Both the position numbers and the translations under genes were made by a program. A stretch of DNA of 64,000 bases, taken from Metopolophium dirhodum. Its lineage: Eukaryota; Arthropoda; Insecta; Hemiptera; Aphididae. The stretch lies in assembly GCF_019925205.1 (NCBI RefSeq), contig NC_083568.1, positions 6,900,237-6,964,236 of the forward strand. Reading direction: 5' to 3'. Below, piece by piece: positions 22,810-34,699 of the stretch. Under the pieces are notes generated by a model. The model was not told the origin of the DNA. It made no database searches and saw only the letters and a list, made by a program, of their open reading frames with translations. Positions within the stretch are counted from its first letter, which is position 1. Each line of letters opens with the position of its first letter.

Positions 22810-25800
22810 GCACATAGGTAAAATTATTAAATATTTTCTAATATTTCCGGTATAACGATACATATCGTTATAACGAGCTATGACACATATACGTAATATC
22901 GTAATAATATACGTTTTTACTGGCGAATAGATATACAGAAATTCGTTGCGCATTGATAATTATTGTGGTTTTAAATTACATACCTACCTGACTAGATGAT
23001 ACACTTCATGTTTTAAATTTTGATTTAAAACTCAGACACAGTCAGTGCCTTATATAACTTATATGTATAATCCACTATATGATATTATACTTGTACATGT
23101 GTAATATGGACCGAAGTATATTTATACCTATATACATACGTAATACGTGTTTTCTATTGGTAAGGACCTTATAACCTGGTTCGAATGGGAAAACGCGGGC
23201 CAACAGATATTTAAACACTACTTAAATCGAGAAAAGGAAATCTGTCTGACCAGAATGTAATGTAGTATGGAAACACGATTATGGAATGTGTATCATTATT
23301 CAATTATAATTTATTGAACGATAAATTATTTATAATTAGTTGCAGCGTGACAGTATTGAATATTATTTATGTGATATACCTAATAGGTACAATCGTACAT
23401 TTTATTAAACTTCATTATAATATTATACGATAGGTATTATAAAATCAATAAGTCGAATGTAAATATAGCGTAGGAAGGTGTAGTTGTTATTACTATTATT
23501 TTTATTAAATTTGCATAATATTAGTATAGGTATTACGCTCGTATATAAGACGATGCACAATAATAATATGTAAAAGCACTTCTACATTACGTGATTTATA
23601 ACATAAAATATATATATATACCCATATACGGCCATACGCATGTAACATAAAAATATATATTCGAGCATATAATCAGACGATATAGTTGGGTCATCCGTGG
23701 GGTCCGGGACCAGTAGACCGAGTAAAAGCATGGGGGAAAAAAATAAATAAAGGAAAGATTTCAAACTGCAGTACCTAAGCCCGGTGGGCTTGCGACGGGA
23801 AAGCGTCCGGTCATACTTTACTTTGGTATGACAACGACAATATGAGGGTTAAAACGTGTTTTCTTTCAGTCGTGTCGTTTCCTCGGCGCAACCCTTAAAT
23901 ACCGTAACGAGTTCACTGGCCTCGGAAAAAAAATGTGTATATACATACCAGATTTAGGTACATATATACATACTACATATAAATACATGCATATACAATA
24001 CACATACATATATACATTACGTTATATAAGCGTTAAATGAATTTCTCGCCGGTGTGCGTAATTCGCTATTCGTTTGCGTTCGCCAACAATGATTATATAT
24101 TTTTATCATCCTATGGTGTTTATTAAGAATTCACCCGTCCATTATACATCACAATATATACCTATTCGTTGTGTAAGCACGTCATTATTTTAAATTAGGT
24201 GCGCGCAATGTCTAGAGATTTTCTTAAATTTCCCAAAGTCGACGATGCTGAAGTTATTACTTATTATCACTGCAAACGCGGCTGCAAATAAAATAATGAA
24301 AATAATTGTTGTTTCGTTTGTCGTTTTCGAAATAATAACTTGCATACTGTTTTTGCAAGCTATAGCTAAGTATTATATATAGGTTAACATATATAGGCAT
24401 ACGAAAACTGTATTATATTATGTATCGCGAAAAATTGATTTCTTTTGTCGTCTTGCGAACGGGAAAAATACAAAGATTCCGATATAAATTGATTCGAAAC
24501 TTTTCCGACGACGCGAAGAACAAACAAAACTTTTGACGAGACTGCTGTAGAGAGTTGTCTCGTCCGTTTGATATACGCGTGACTTTTCTAGTGTTGTACG
24601 CTACGACGTATACAATAATAATATACGATAATATAATAATAGGCACACGTCATTGTCTCATTTCGTTCTTCTTTTTACACGTACGAGCACATCATCATCG
24701 CTCGACTATAATATTTTCCAATCACCCACGCAGTTCAGAAAAGTCGTCGTGACGTTAAATCGAGTCCCAGAGATCACACACCGACAGACGAAATTAATAA
24801 TAATAATAGAAATAATAGCCGTTTTCAACTGGCCGCCGCATATTGTCCGACACGTCGTCTTCTTCTCAGCGCCCCGACGTATTAATATTACATTTTATTG
24901 ACGGATTAAAAATAATAATGATAATTTATCGTTTTTTTTTTTTTTTATTATTATTCCGTCAAAATAATATTATACGATAAATTAATACGAAAGTCTATAC
25001 GGTTAATAATAATTATTGATGTTATTATTACCTATAATAGGTACTTAACCGCTCAATCGCGGTCGTCGGAACATCTGTTCGCTTAGGTCCTCAAAAGTAA
25101 AATTTTATATGGACACACATGCCCGCAATATTAATATTTTACCGATGTCGAGATAACGAGGGCAACTACTACTACTTTAATGCTATCACGACGACGTGAT
25201 AGACTTATTTATATTTTTTTAACAGCCGAGTTAAATACGTGTAATTTTTCATAAAATGTTATCAACGCGCATCTAAAGTATGACTAACCGCTCGGATTTG
25301 AGCCTTCTTTGGAATTCCTCCAACAATCTGGTTTATTTTAATTCAAATATTAACCAACTTTTTTTCTTATACATATTATGCCTATACATATGACGTGTAA
25401 TGCTTCCCTAGAACGTCAAAACTAAAGATTATAATTACAGTATTTCGGTCGGCGTAATTAATGAGTAGGTGTATCATAATATATTACGTATATATAATAT
25501 AATAGGTATATTACTTATAATGTAAGTTATTCAAAAAATGATGATAATAATAATAATAGTGTAAAGCAAATAATCAAATAAAAAATTCACACTCATCAAT
25601 TACACCGAACTCTAATTACCGTTTGCTACGAAAAAATATTAATTTCAATTTATTATCATGTCCGAAATAGTTTAGTTTTATTATGAAAAAAAAAAAACGT
25701 CAGCTTTATTATTCCCACTCCATAAAAAAAAAACGAAAATCATAATATAATAATAGTATACGCAAATATATATATATTACTATAATAGGTGCAGCGTACG

Positions 25801-26580
25801 CGTGTTAATTTTCGATAATTTATTCCTTTTACGAAACACTGTCATTTCGTGTATTCGAAATTAATTTACATTCTTAAAAACAAACGATCTCCACTTATAA
25901 TATAATATTAGTCTAAAGTAGCTGTATATATACGCGGTATTCAATGCAGCTGGACGCGGTGATCCTATTCAACGACGTGCGTGTGTGTTCGTATTAAGCT
26001 GAACACAACACTCCACCTCCGTCCAACGTGATATATATAATACACATCCATTTATCGTGAGCTTAAACTATATAATCACACTTTGTTTAAAACGTCATTA
26101 ACGGCTCGACAATCTATTTAAACACAACGCACGCGGTATACCTGTATACCGACCGACCTGCGATGTGGCTGCAGCAGTATAACATTATAATACACTCAAA
26201 TCTATGTATTATCATGTTCACTCTTGAAATGTACATCTACGAACTCCCATGATCGAGAAACTTCGGCTAAAACTATCGGTTCACATTAATAGATCTAATA
26301 ATAATTGTAAACCGATAGCTATACGCTGCTCTTCGACCCGATTAGTATTTAATCATCTGGAGAACGAGTTCTCATTATTATTATCATTTTTTTTTTTTTT
26401 TTTATCAACTATAATATAAATGCACTGCCTTAGTCCCGCGATCCCACCAACCGACCAACTATCGTTTACAAACTAGATCTACATAATACATTTCTCAGAC
26501 GTGTTTGTTCTACCGGCGTGGCGGCAAGCATGCGATGTACCTATACGTATAATATAATATTTTATATGTAACACATTCTC
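22810..26580. other. AT-rich noncoding stretch
   Basis: No gene is supported. A very good acceptor-like site (TTTTCTTTCAG ending at 23,869) is followed by a frame open for 55 codons (starting SCRFLGATLKYRNEF), but it runs into TA-microsatellite peptide and has no clear donor. Around 24,650-24,880 is a patch of moderate GC with overlapping frames. T runs occur at 24,932-24,946 and 26,389-26,403. Confidence 0.5.
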
Positions 26581-26587
26581 GTTGCAG

Positions 26588-26635
26588 TGCAGGTCCGATA
26601 GCGATGAAGTGGATTTTCAAGTCGGGATAAAACAG
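26588..26635 (+). other. Candidate internal mini-exon (48 bp)
   Basis: An acceptor-like CATTCTCGTTGCAG precedes the segment and a donor-like CAG|GTGATT follows. The 48 bases are exactly 16 codons and open only in phase 0, reading CRSDSDEVDFQVGIKQ. The acidic, serine-containing peptide is not a domain I recognise. It could join to the 28,684 segment in phase. Signals this short occur by chance, so this is a candidate only. Confidence 0.2.
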
Positions 26636-26639
26636 GTGA

Positions 26640-27765
26640 TTGGACGGAAAACGTACAAATTAATCGTCGAAAGATATAATACATACCTACTTCATTTTCA
26701 ATTATCCGGAAGCCTGTATAATTATATTACATAACATATGTTAAACCGTTATACTGCTAGTTTGATTCGTAAAAAAAAAAATAAAACAGACATATAGGTA
26801 CGAATCTGCAATTAATTTTATTATTATTATTGTTGTCGTTATCATTATTATATTGTCCGGTCGAGTCATACAACGGTGTATCGAATACGAAAGCTGCACG
26901 AATTATATAATAGCAATACATATGTAAACCGGCCGAGTACGTTTGGAGACTCATGACAGACGGAATGAAATAATTATAATAATAATTACTTGTCGTACTT
27001 TATGGGGTTTTTAAATACCACTTCGATGATATCGATTACCCGGATGACAATAATAATTAATATTATATAGTATATACTAGTTAAAGTCGATAGTTACGGG
27101 TCGTCGGCACTGCAGTATAATAACTAATAAGTAATAACTTATAATATTATACAACTCCAGAATACTATTCTCTTAAGTCAGTGTTCTATGCCTACTTATA
27201 TCACAATAATATAATTATGTGTTACCTATAATCCTCCAAGACTCCGGTAGAGTTCTTAAAGTAGTTTTCATCGAAATCTAGTCGCTTTTCCAATACATCC
27301 ACGTACGAACGTCACATATGTTATATTATTCATGATATAACCAAAGGTATACAGCCACTGTCCGCGGAATGATGATAGTAAAAAAAGGAGGTCACTCAGA
27401 ATAATATATTTTATCCACCGTTTTCAGATTGTTTTCAGCAGTAGATAGTTATTTATTCTTTTCCCAAAGGCTATAATCGAAGATTCTCGCTAGACATTCC
27501 TATAATATATGAATAATTATCCATTTGTTATTACTAAAATCAATTAAGTGTAATCTATGAATTACATCTAGTATCGTATTTAAATGAAACAATGTTAAAA
27601 ACAATTAATATTTTTTTTTTTTTGAGGGGTGGGATCCAATCTGACATTTTTAGATGGCCATCATGTAAAAATGGCTCCCCCGTCCATTCCCCTCTAAAAC
27701 ACTCGATGAGCAGGTGAATTTAAGTATAGTCGCGAATATTATAATACATAATATAGGTACGCAAG
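26640..27765. other. AT-rich noncoding stretch
   Basis: Nothing gene-like. It holds a short low-complexity fold at 27,603-27,702: a T run, then GAGGGGTGGG, paired loosely with CATTCCCCTC, which resembles debris of a transposon end. It would be intron if the two flanking candidate exons are real. Confidence 0.5.
27603..27702. repeat. G-rich/C-rich foldback, possible transposon debris
   Basis: After a T run, GAGGGGTGGGATCC is mirrored by CCCCGTCCATTCCCCTC, with ATTTTTAGATGGCCATCATG in between (ATGGCCAT is itself palindromic). The arms are imperfect. Many insect hAT-like elements carry such G/C-rich sub-ends, but no true termini or duplication are visible. Confidence 0.3.
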
Positions 27766-27769
27766 TCTC

Positions 27770-28450
27770 GTTAACGTGCGTGTCGTTAGCGAACAGTATA
27801 GGAAATATACGCATTGGACCGTCGGTGCTAAGTTCAATTTAGTCAAACGAGATTTGGCCGCGTGGCCCGCCGAAACCGGAAAACCGTGCCGCTCCCACCC
27901 TCTTGGTGGCTCCCGGAGCGAAACGATCTCATCGGCTTGTTATATCATGTACAGGTACGCCGGCTCTCATTAAACGGCCAGAGGTTTGTTTGTTTTTTCC
28001 CTGCTCTTATACACATTTACACACACACACGAGCCGCGTGGATTCATTTTTAGTGAGTTTCCCCACCAGTTTCTTCTCGTATACGGTCTTTATTTATTTA
28101 GTTTTTTTTTTTATTTCTTACCTTACAATTTAATTATAGTAATCAGAGCAAGGCACCGGTCACGTGGTGCCGGATCTCGTGTCCGGTGACGTCACGTAAT
28201 AAGACCTCGGGGCCCCCGGACCACCCAATGATACTATATTTTCGCCGCCTCCTCCTCCTCCACCTCCTTCGGTATAATTTTTTCTTCTTTTTTTTCTCTT
28301 TCGGTCTCAAGCCGAGCCCCACCCACCCCCTAATAAGCGTGGGCCGTCACGACCGGTAAATACCGCATTGTCTCTTCGCCCTGGGAAGGCGCCACGGACA
28401 TTCCGACCACGGAAGTGTAATTGTGCTGCTGGAAGAATCTCGTTGTGTAT
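27770..28450. promoter_or_regulatory. CpG-rich island with E-box and CRE motifs
   Basis: A GC-rich island containing CACGTG (28,161-28,166, bHLH/E-box type) and the full palindromic CRE TGACGTCA (28,187-28,194, CREB/ATF type), 26 bases apart. These lie in the densest CpG part, followed by C-rich pyrimidine tracts at 28,240-28,310. Several overlapping frames of 63-76 codons exist in all phases, so no coding exon is preferred. A promoter or enhancer role is inferred from motif clustering. Confidence 0.4.
28187..28194. promoter_or_regulatory. CRE-like palindrome TGACGTCA
   Basis: A perfect 8-base consensus for CREB/ATF dimers sits in a CpG-rich setting close to a CACGTG box. Another perfect copy lies at 62,568-62,575. 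The motif is seen; binding is inferred. Confidence 0.4.
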
Positions 28451-28683
28451 ACATAATATAATGTACTATCGCCATACACGACCTATAAGCAAGCAGGTGG
28501 AAGTACGCATCTTTTTTTTTTTTTATTTAATTTTAATACCATGTTAAGACCTCGTTGTAAGTATTCTTCGTGCAGAACATTCGTCCTACGTCGGTTGTTA
28601 TAATGTTCTCAACTATTATACTATCGTAGCGCTGAACAATATGATTATCTATTTGATGTAAGACAATTTTATTTTTCTTTCAG

Positions 28684-28704
28684 GGTGAAAGGACTTCGAA
28701 ATAA
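28684..28704 (+). other. Candidate terminal exon fragment
   Basis: A strong acceptor (TTTTATTTTTCTTTCAG ending at 28,683) precedes GGT GAA AGG ACT TCG AAA TAA. If spliced from 26,635 in phase 0, the product would end VGIKQ-GERTSK-stop. Alternatively GTGAGT at 28,706 is a donor and this is a 22-bp micro-exon in another phase. No clear AATAAA polyadenylation signal lies within the next 150 bases. Confidence 0.2.
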
Positions 28705-28719
28705 AGTGAGTTCACCTTT

Positions 28720-29690
28720 TTTAAAAATTATTTATTTTTAAAATCAAGTTGCCATTTTATACATATATATTATGAATACATTACGATATGTAATTTATCA
28801 ACAAACACATATAAAAGATACACTGCAGGTTGTATAATAATTATAACCTTGTCAAACAAATCAGTGTTTTGCGATAAACACAAACGTAATGACATTTTCA
28901 TTAGATTTTCTAGCAATTGATATTGATAACTGAGAAAACTTTTCTTTACCATTACTTTGTTATATTTTCAATTTTTTTAACACGCCGAATACCATATATT
29001 TTAGGTATTTGTTTACCTTACTAACTGGATATTAAGTGCCAAGTAACGAGCACTACGCCACTACAGTAAATGTATAAGGGACAAACTCACGCGAAGGGTA
29101 TCTTTTCATAAAATAAAATACTGGATGAAAATACTTCCATTGTTTTTACACGAAAAAAATACACTTGGCCCTTTTTATAATTTAACTAAAAAATAATAAT
29201 GTTTTTTCATTATACCTTATATAAATTTAAAGGTGTAGTAAAAACTTCGAATTATAGAAGGAAAAATACAAATAGTTTCGTAGAATAATAAAATAAAGTT
29301 TATTTCTGTGCCAATATATCATAATAAACGAATAGTAAATAGTTTCTAAAAAAACAATAACACGTACACTCAATACAATAGATTGGGTATAAAATGAGTG
29401 AATGTATAGTACAGCTTTTCAATGCAGCTTTTAATGAAATTTCCGACAAAAATCTACTAAAGCTCGTCCTTCGATCGATTCAACCCGTAAATCATTACTA
29501 AAATAGTACAACTGTTCGGATATAGGTTTGATGGGCAATATATTATTTATAATATGATATTGACGTTATCGGCTTACCCTCGATATTGTATTGCGTACTG
29601 GATAAACAAATGCGTGGACATAGAAATATTTGATATCACCTATATTTACTTCAGCTATTACTTTCGATTATAACGTATTTATATATATAT
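28720..29690. other. AT-rich noncoding stretch
   Basis: No gene or repeat is recognised. AATAAA words occur near 29,111 and 29,288 but have no gene to attach to. Confidence 0.5.
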
Positions 29691-29699
29691 ATTGTTGTC

Positions 29700-30960
29700 G
29701 AAATCATCGATCGCCGTGGAATTTTCGGTATAACGCCATCATGTAAACGAACAATACCGCGATGTTTGACACAATTATAGGGCACTGTTCAAGATTATTA
29801 CGTGGCGCGGTTCGGTTCCTATGTACGTATATAACTTCGGTGTTTTTCGCGAGAGACTCGTATAATATACGTGCGTGCAGCTCTCGTATATTATAGAGAT
29901 AGTGTATTGGAGCTGCGGTGGCGTCTCGTGAAATATCGCCAAGCTCTGCCAAAGTACTCGGAAAAAATATCGCCAGATCACACATTACTGCACGCCACCT
30001 CCGCCGCGGCTTACCAGATTAAATTAACCATCTGCTCGTGCGTTCGGTATATAATATATATATATATATATTGTTCTCCGCTGCGGCGGTTCTCTCTACG
30101 CCGCGCGAAGTTATACGACGTGTTGTTTTTTTCTGCTCTTACGATTTCGAGCTGTGTGGAAAAAAACCAACTTGGCGTATATTCCTCGCCACCGCCGCCG
30201 CCGACGACGACGACGACGACGAACCCCGGTGGTGCCAGCCGAACCGAAGGAAATTAACTGCCGGTTAATTTATGTGTCTCGCCCGCACTTCTGTGCTCGC
30301 GTATATCGTCGTGTATACCGCGGGAGGGACGGAGTGAAAAAATAAAATAAAATATAAAAGAAGAATATCCGGGAAGATACCGAAAATAAACGCGTTAATC
30401 CCGGCCAGCTAGCAGCTCGCAGCACTAACACACACGACACACGCACGCACACACGTGTAAGCCATTTCGGCGGGTGATGTAGAGGATTTTGGAATTAACC
30501 GAACGATTTGTCTCTCTCGATCGTCCTCCGACGCAGTGCTCGACAAATTATGTATTATAATATATATATTATAAACGTGCACTGCGGCGCGGCGGCGGAC
30601 AAATCACTTGAACGGCGCGCCGTATTCTGCTCGTATGGTCGACGTTAACGTGACGTTTGCAGCGGAGCCGGGATTATGTAAGACCGTGGTTTTTAGGACC
30701 GGGGTTTAGAATTAGAACTAGGGTTATGTTTTTTTTTTTTCACTCTCTATTTTATTATTATAACCCAGAGCTTACAAAACGCGTATTTGTCAACCAGCAC
30801 GTGTTTTCGGGGGCGGCCCCCTAAAATGTGTGCGCGTGTGAACAATGCGCCGCGAGAATGTCATATTATACGGTTTTGACGGGTGTGAAAACAGCCTAAA
30901 AGCGAGAACCGGAAGACGGTTTTTCGAACTATTATCAATATAATATACAAGAACATGGGC
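29700..30960. promoter_or_regulatory. CpG-rich island (about 1.2 kb)
   Basis: CpG-rich from about 29,790, with dense blocks at 29,990-30,120, 30,180-30,330, 30,400-30,450 and 30,580-30,670. A 128-codon frame (29,871-30,257, starting MRAALVYYRDSVLELRWRL) is open on the plus strand. It passes through a TA microsatellite (YIIYIYIYC) and a proline/threonine run from the trinucleotide repeat, so it is unlikely to be wholly coding. No TATA or splice signal is decisive. It may contain a 5' exon of a long gene. Confidence 0.35.
30189..30222 (+). repeat. (CCG)n-(ACG)n compound trinucleotide repeat
   Basis: Four CCG-type units grade into about six GAC/ACG units within the CpG island. Similar GAC arrays occur at 36,919-36,985 and 45,675-45,696. 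Confidence 0.9.
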
Positions 30961-30969
30961 GGTGGTGGT

Positions 30970-32330
30970 GGTTTTTCACGAACGATTGTATTATATTTCT
31001 ACATCCAAGACACGTCAACCCGGACACGTTTATACAATCCAACGGGTGTATAATTATTATTTTATCACACCATATTATATTATTTTATTATGCACATATT
31101 ATAATAGAAATATTTCTGAAAACAGCAAAAAAATTAATATTAATATTGGCGTACTGCATTAAGTATTAACCAAGATAGTTGACGGCCGGTCAATAGAGGG
31201 ATGGTCTTTTCCAAAAATAAATGTATTTGTTTTACCTATGACTTGTTTCAAAATTAAAAATTCCACTGCCCTGTTTATCGATTCGTCTTATTCACAAATG
31301 CAAATATACGTAGGTATATACCCTTCTGTCAGTATCTCAATTCGTTTGCGTATTTCGTCAAGTTTATCGCAGTTTTCACATAGGTTCATAAATTACAAAG
31401 AGTAGAGACACGCGTGGGTACGTTTCCAATATTATTCTTAGCTGTAGTATACACTATTATTATAATATTGTATGATTTAATTATCAATAGTAAAATTATA
31501 ATTGATTTTTGTTTTAAACAACATAATATTATAATACATTATTCAACTGATAATTTGTTTACAAAACCGACAATGATGGCATTCATATTTCATCAGTCTT
31601 CTTAAACCTAACTCAATACTGCATAAACGACTGCACTTACAGTCCACCCATATCACACGTGTATTATAGGTACCTACTGCATGTCTGCATCGGGTGCACA
31701 GCTGCAATACGTCTAAGATATATTATAAGTGCCTATAGTATACTGTTTAATATAATGTATTATTGTGATTGAATATTTGTTTTGATATTTCTCCACCGAC
31801 GAACGAATAAAATATAACAACTGCAATATTGTATTACCTATATAGGCAGTAATATTAATAAAATAAACGCCCATCCGTTTTCGCCAGCTTAAGCGCGTGG
31901 CCGACTGTAAAGTAGACGTATATATTATTACATTCGTTTTACTCGACGTCGAATCGCGTGTCTACGTCATAGTAAAGTATACTATTGTATTATATATGTA
32001 TATAATACACATAGGTACGTGTGCGCGCACGTATATAATATGTAATACGAACTACTCTTCGGTGCGTTATTATAAACCATATATACATCCGATGAAGAAA
32101 TTGTTCTACTGCTCTCTTCTTATATAATATACGCGTGCAATATTTTATTCAGACCGGAGCGGTTTCGACTCGTTTACATACTATTATTATTGTTATTGTG
32201 CCCGGAACGTTTCTTTATCCCTTCGAGATCCCATCCTCGTCCTTGTAATATTTCTCCGTCGCGCATACGCTTATGTAGTTACGTGTATAAAGTTCCGTAT
32301 AGTCGTGTATAGTATGTATATAGTCGTGGT
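30970..32330. other. AT-rich noncoding stretch
   Basis: No gene is seen. Open frames of 60-76 codons are hydrophobic, TA-tract derived and unconvincing. A moderately CpG-enriched patch lies at 32,140-32,280. Confidence 0.5.
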
Positions 32331-32340
32331 GTTATTATTA

Positions 32341-32390
32341 TGATGATCGTCGTCATCATCATCATCGTCGTCGCCTTCATCGTCGCTCTG
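32341..32390. repeat. Imperfect GAT/GTC trinucleotide repeat
   Basis: A run of GATGATCGTCGTCATCATC-type triplets, partly self-complementary (GATGATCG with CGTCATCATC), at the edge of a CpG-richer patch that continues to about 32,690. Confidence 0.8.
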
Positions 32391-32399
32391 TTCTATAAG

Positions 32400-34400
32400 T
32401 TATAACCAGCTACACGTGGACGCCGATCGCGTAAAACGGCCGCTTGAAAATATAATATAATAACACGACGATGCGATGTTATACATAATATTGTCATGCA
32501 TATAGGTACCTGTTATACGAGCGAACGCGACTTTTTTTTTTTCTCATGACGATGAGAAACGTCGAAAATAAGCCATCGGGGGTTTTAGAAAAAAGTGTAA
32601 TCCCGCGTAGCCACAGCAGCAGCAAAATAGTAATCACCTCGGCGTTATTCCCTTCGGAGATCAGCTATTGCTTTCGCGCGACAAACGGACAAGATAATAT
32701 TTAATGGAAACGAAATATATATATATATATATGTATTAGATATAATAGATATAGTAATATATTTATATATGTGATATAAATCCCAACGTCATCGTCTTTC
32801 CGAGCTAGTTCAAAAATATTCGATTGGTCGTATAGCGTCGTGGTGGTGGTGGTGGTGATAGGGTATATTATAGGAAAGAGCTAAATAAGGGAGAGATTAT
32901 TATATTTTTCAGATGTTCGACCCGATTGAAGAATCGTATATAATAATATACGGGTGGTTTTTTTTCTAAATAATATTAGATATATAATATAGTCCATATA
33001 TATATATTACATGGAAAAAGTATTATCAAAAAGATTTGTAAGCTCAAAAACAAGTGGTTTGCCAAACAGAAAATAAATAAACCTATATTTTATATAACAT
33101 AATACCTACCTATATATAATGTTCATATAATACGCTCCTCGCGGAAGTAATACTTGCAGACGGCAACTTGTGATAGATGATAATATAATTTATATACGAT
33201 CGTCATTTGTCATTCATATAACTGTATAAGTATTCACGGTTGTAAAATGTAATCACAAATGCAATTTTAGGACGTATGTCAGTTTATTATCTGTAAATAA
33301 TATTATCTTGTATCGTGGTCGGTTGAGAGCAAAACCACTATTCAGCCATTAAATCAGATCGTTATAGAATCGCAACACCGTCGTTTGACGAGTAGGTAGT
33401 CTTCAAAACTGTGTGTTCCGCACTCGTGTAAAACTACAGACATTGTATGCGTACCCAAATAAACAATAAAATATTATATTATTATTTTACCATGGTCGGA
33501 CGGAGACGTGTGATATTACCGCGGTTGCTCGGTCAAATAATTTGGTTAAAATCACGTGCGCGTCACGTTTAACGAGGTATTTGACCGCCTTGTACCTATA
33601 TTCATGTATGAATCATTATAATATCATTAAAATTGGTCACTATATAATAATATAATATATACGTTCATGTCCGACAATTTTATAGATGTGCGTCAACTAC
33701 AAACCGGGATCAATCAATGTTGGAACTGCACACATCAGACAACGTTGACAGCTTAAACTATTAATTTTAAAGTTCATTTCTGTACGGTGTTTGAATTACT
33801 GAAAACAAATACATCAATATCCGAATATCATTTCAAAAAAATCACATTTCTCCTCATTTTCACAATATTACCCATGTCGAGGTGATGCGCGCAGTAAACG
33901 AATTCGTAATCAACGAATTCAATCGATTGATCTGATACTCGTTTTGAAAATAATAAAAATTAATTATACAATTTATTCATGCACACGGATATTGATGGGT
34001 TTTCAGCTTGTGCAAATGAATACGATCGGCCAATTTGACTGAGTATATTATATAGAATCAAGATTGCAGCACTTGTTGGTGGTCTACACGATTTGTAATA
34101 ATTTAATATTGTCGTATTATGAATATTCAATCGACCCATAAAAACGTTTGAGCCACACGGAATTCATCTTTAAAATAATACCTGCATTTTTTTTTATTAT
34201 CCTGTTTCCTCGGCCCTCACACGAGCTCCGCGTACAAAATGTATTTTACATTTTAATTAGACGGTGAAGAAATAAAGAACAAAGGCGTTTACATAGGTTA
34301 CATGAAAAATTATTCTTTTTAATGTTGTGGAAACAATTTTGTAATTAACATATTATAATCAAATGAGGGCCATGATTGTCTTACATTGTGAGAATTACTC
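32400..34400. other. Mostly AT-rich noncoding stretch
   Basis: The first 300 bases are moderately CpG-rich; the rest is AT-rich with TA microsatellites at 32,718-32,735. An acceptor-like TATATTTTTCAG (ending at 32,912) precedes a short frame MFDPIEESYIIIYGW that stops at about 32,969. It might be a last exon but has no supporting partner. Confidence 0.4.
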
Positions 34401-34412
34401 TTAGTAAATCAA

Positions 34413-34683
34413 CTAATTCCACTCGACGCAATCAGTTATAAACTCATCAACGAATTCAAAATGGTTACGCACAGTTAGCTGTATCCGAAGTAGCGGTGCG
34501 TGTGTGTACGTGTATATACAACCGAGTTGAGTAATTATAAGAATAAATACGCCAAATAAGATTGTGTGACGAGTTAATAACTGCGCGTTAAAATAAAACC
34601 AGATATGCCGCGCAAGGATCTCATTGAAATTCAAATCCTTGTCGATTGTGCCTTGCCCTTCCTGTTTTATTTTCTCCTCTAAT
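34413..34683 (-). other. Candidate 3' coding exon, minus strand
   Basis: On the minus strand a pyrimidine-rich acceptor (TGCTCTTTTGTGCAG, AG at 34,685-34,684) precedes a frame open for 90 codons to TAG at 34,415-34,413. After one base completing a split codon, the peptide begins LEEKIKQEGQGTIDKDLNFN, followed by EILARHIWFYF. IKQE matches the SUMO-acceptor pattern (hydrophobic-K-x-E). The C-terminal half contains a hydrophobic stretch (ILFGVFILIITQLG). It resembles no family I recognise. The phase matches the donor at 44,880. The length alone is compatible with chance, and a GT donor inside the segment could shorten the exon. Confidence 0.28.
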
Positions 34684-34699
34684 CTGCACAAAAGAGCAT

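Noticed and set aside
22985..23010. TGACTAGAT sharing its first nine bases with miR-279
   Set aside because: The rest of the mature sequence does not match and no hairpin partner arm is evident nearby.
23170..23195. GGTTCGAATGG resembling a tRNA T-loop/B box
   Set aside because: No A box, anticodon arm or acceptor stem can be formed around it.
23870..24037. Plus-strand exon after the strong acceptor TTTTCTTTCAG
   Set aside because: No reliable donor, and the open frame runs mainly through TACATA microsatellite peptide.
29871..30257. 128-codon open frame as a gene
   Set aside because: It is built partly from a TA microsatellite and a triplet repeat (YIYIYI, PPPPP, TTTTTT), which points to chance openness.
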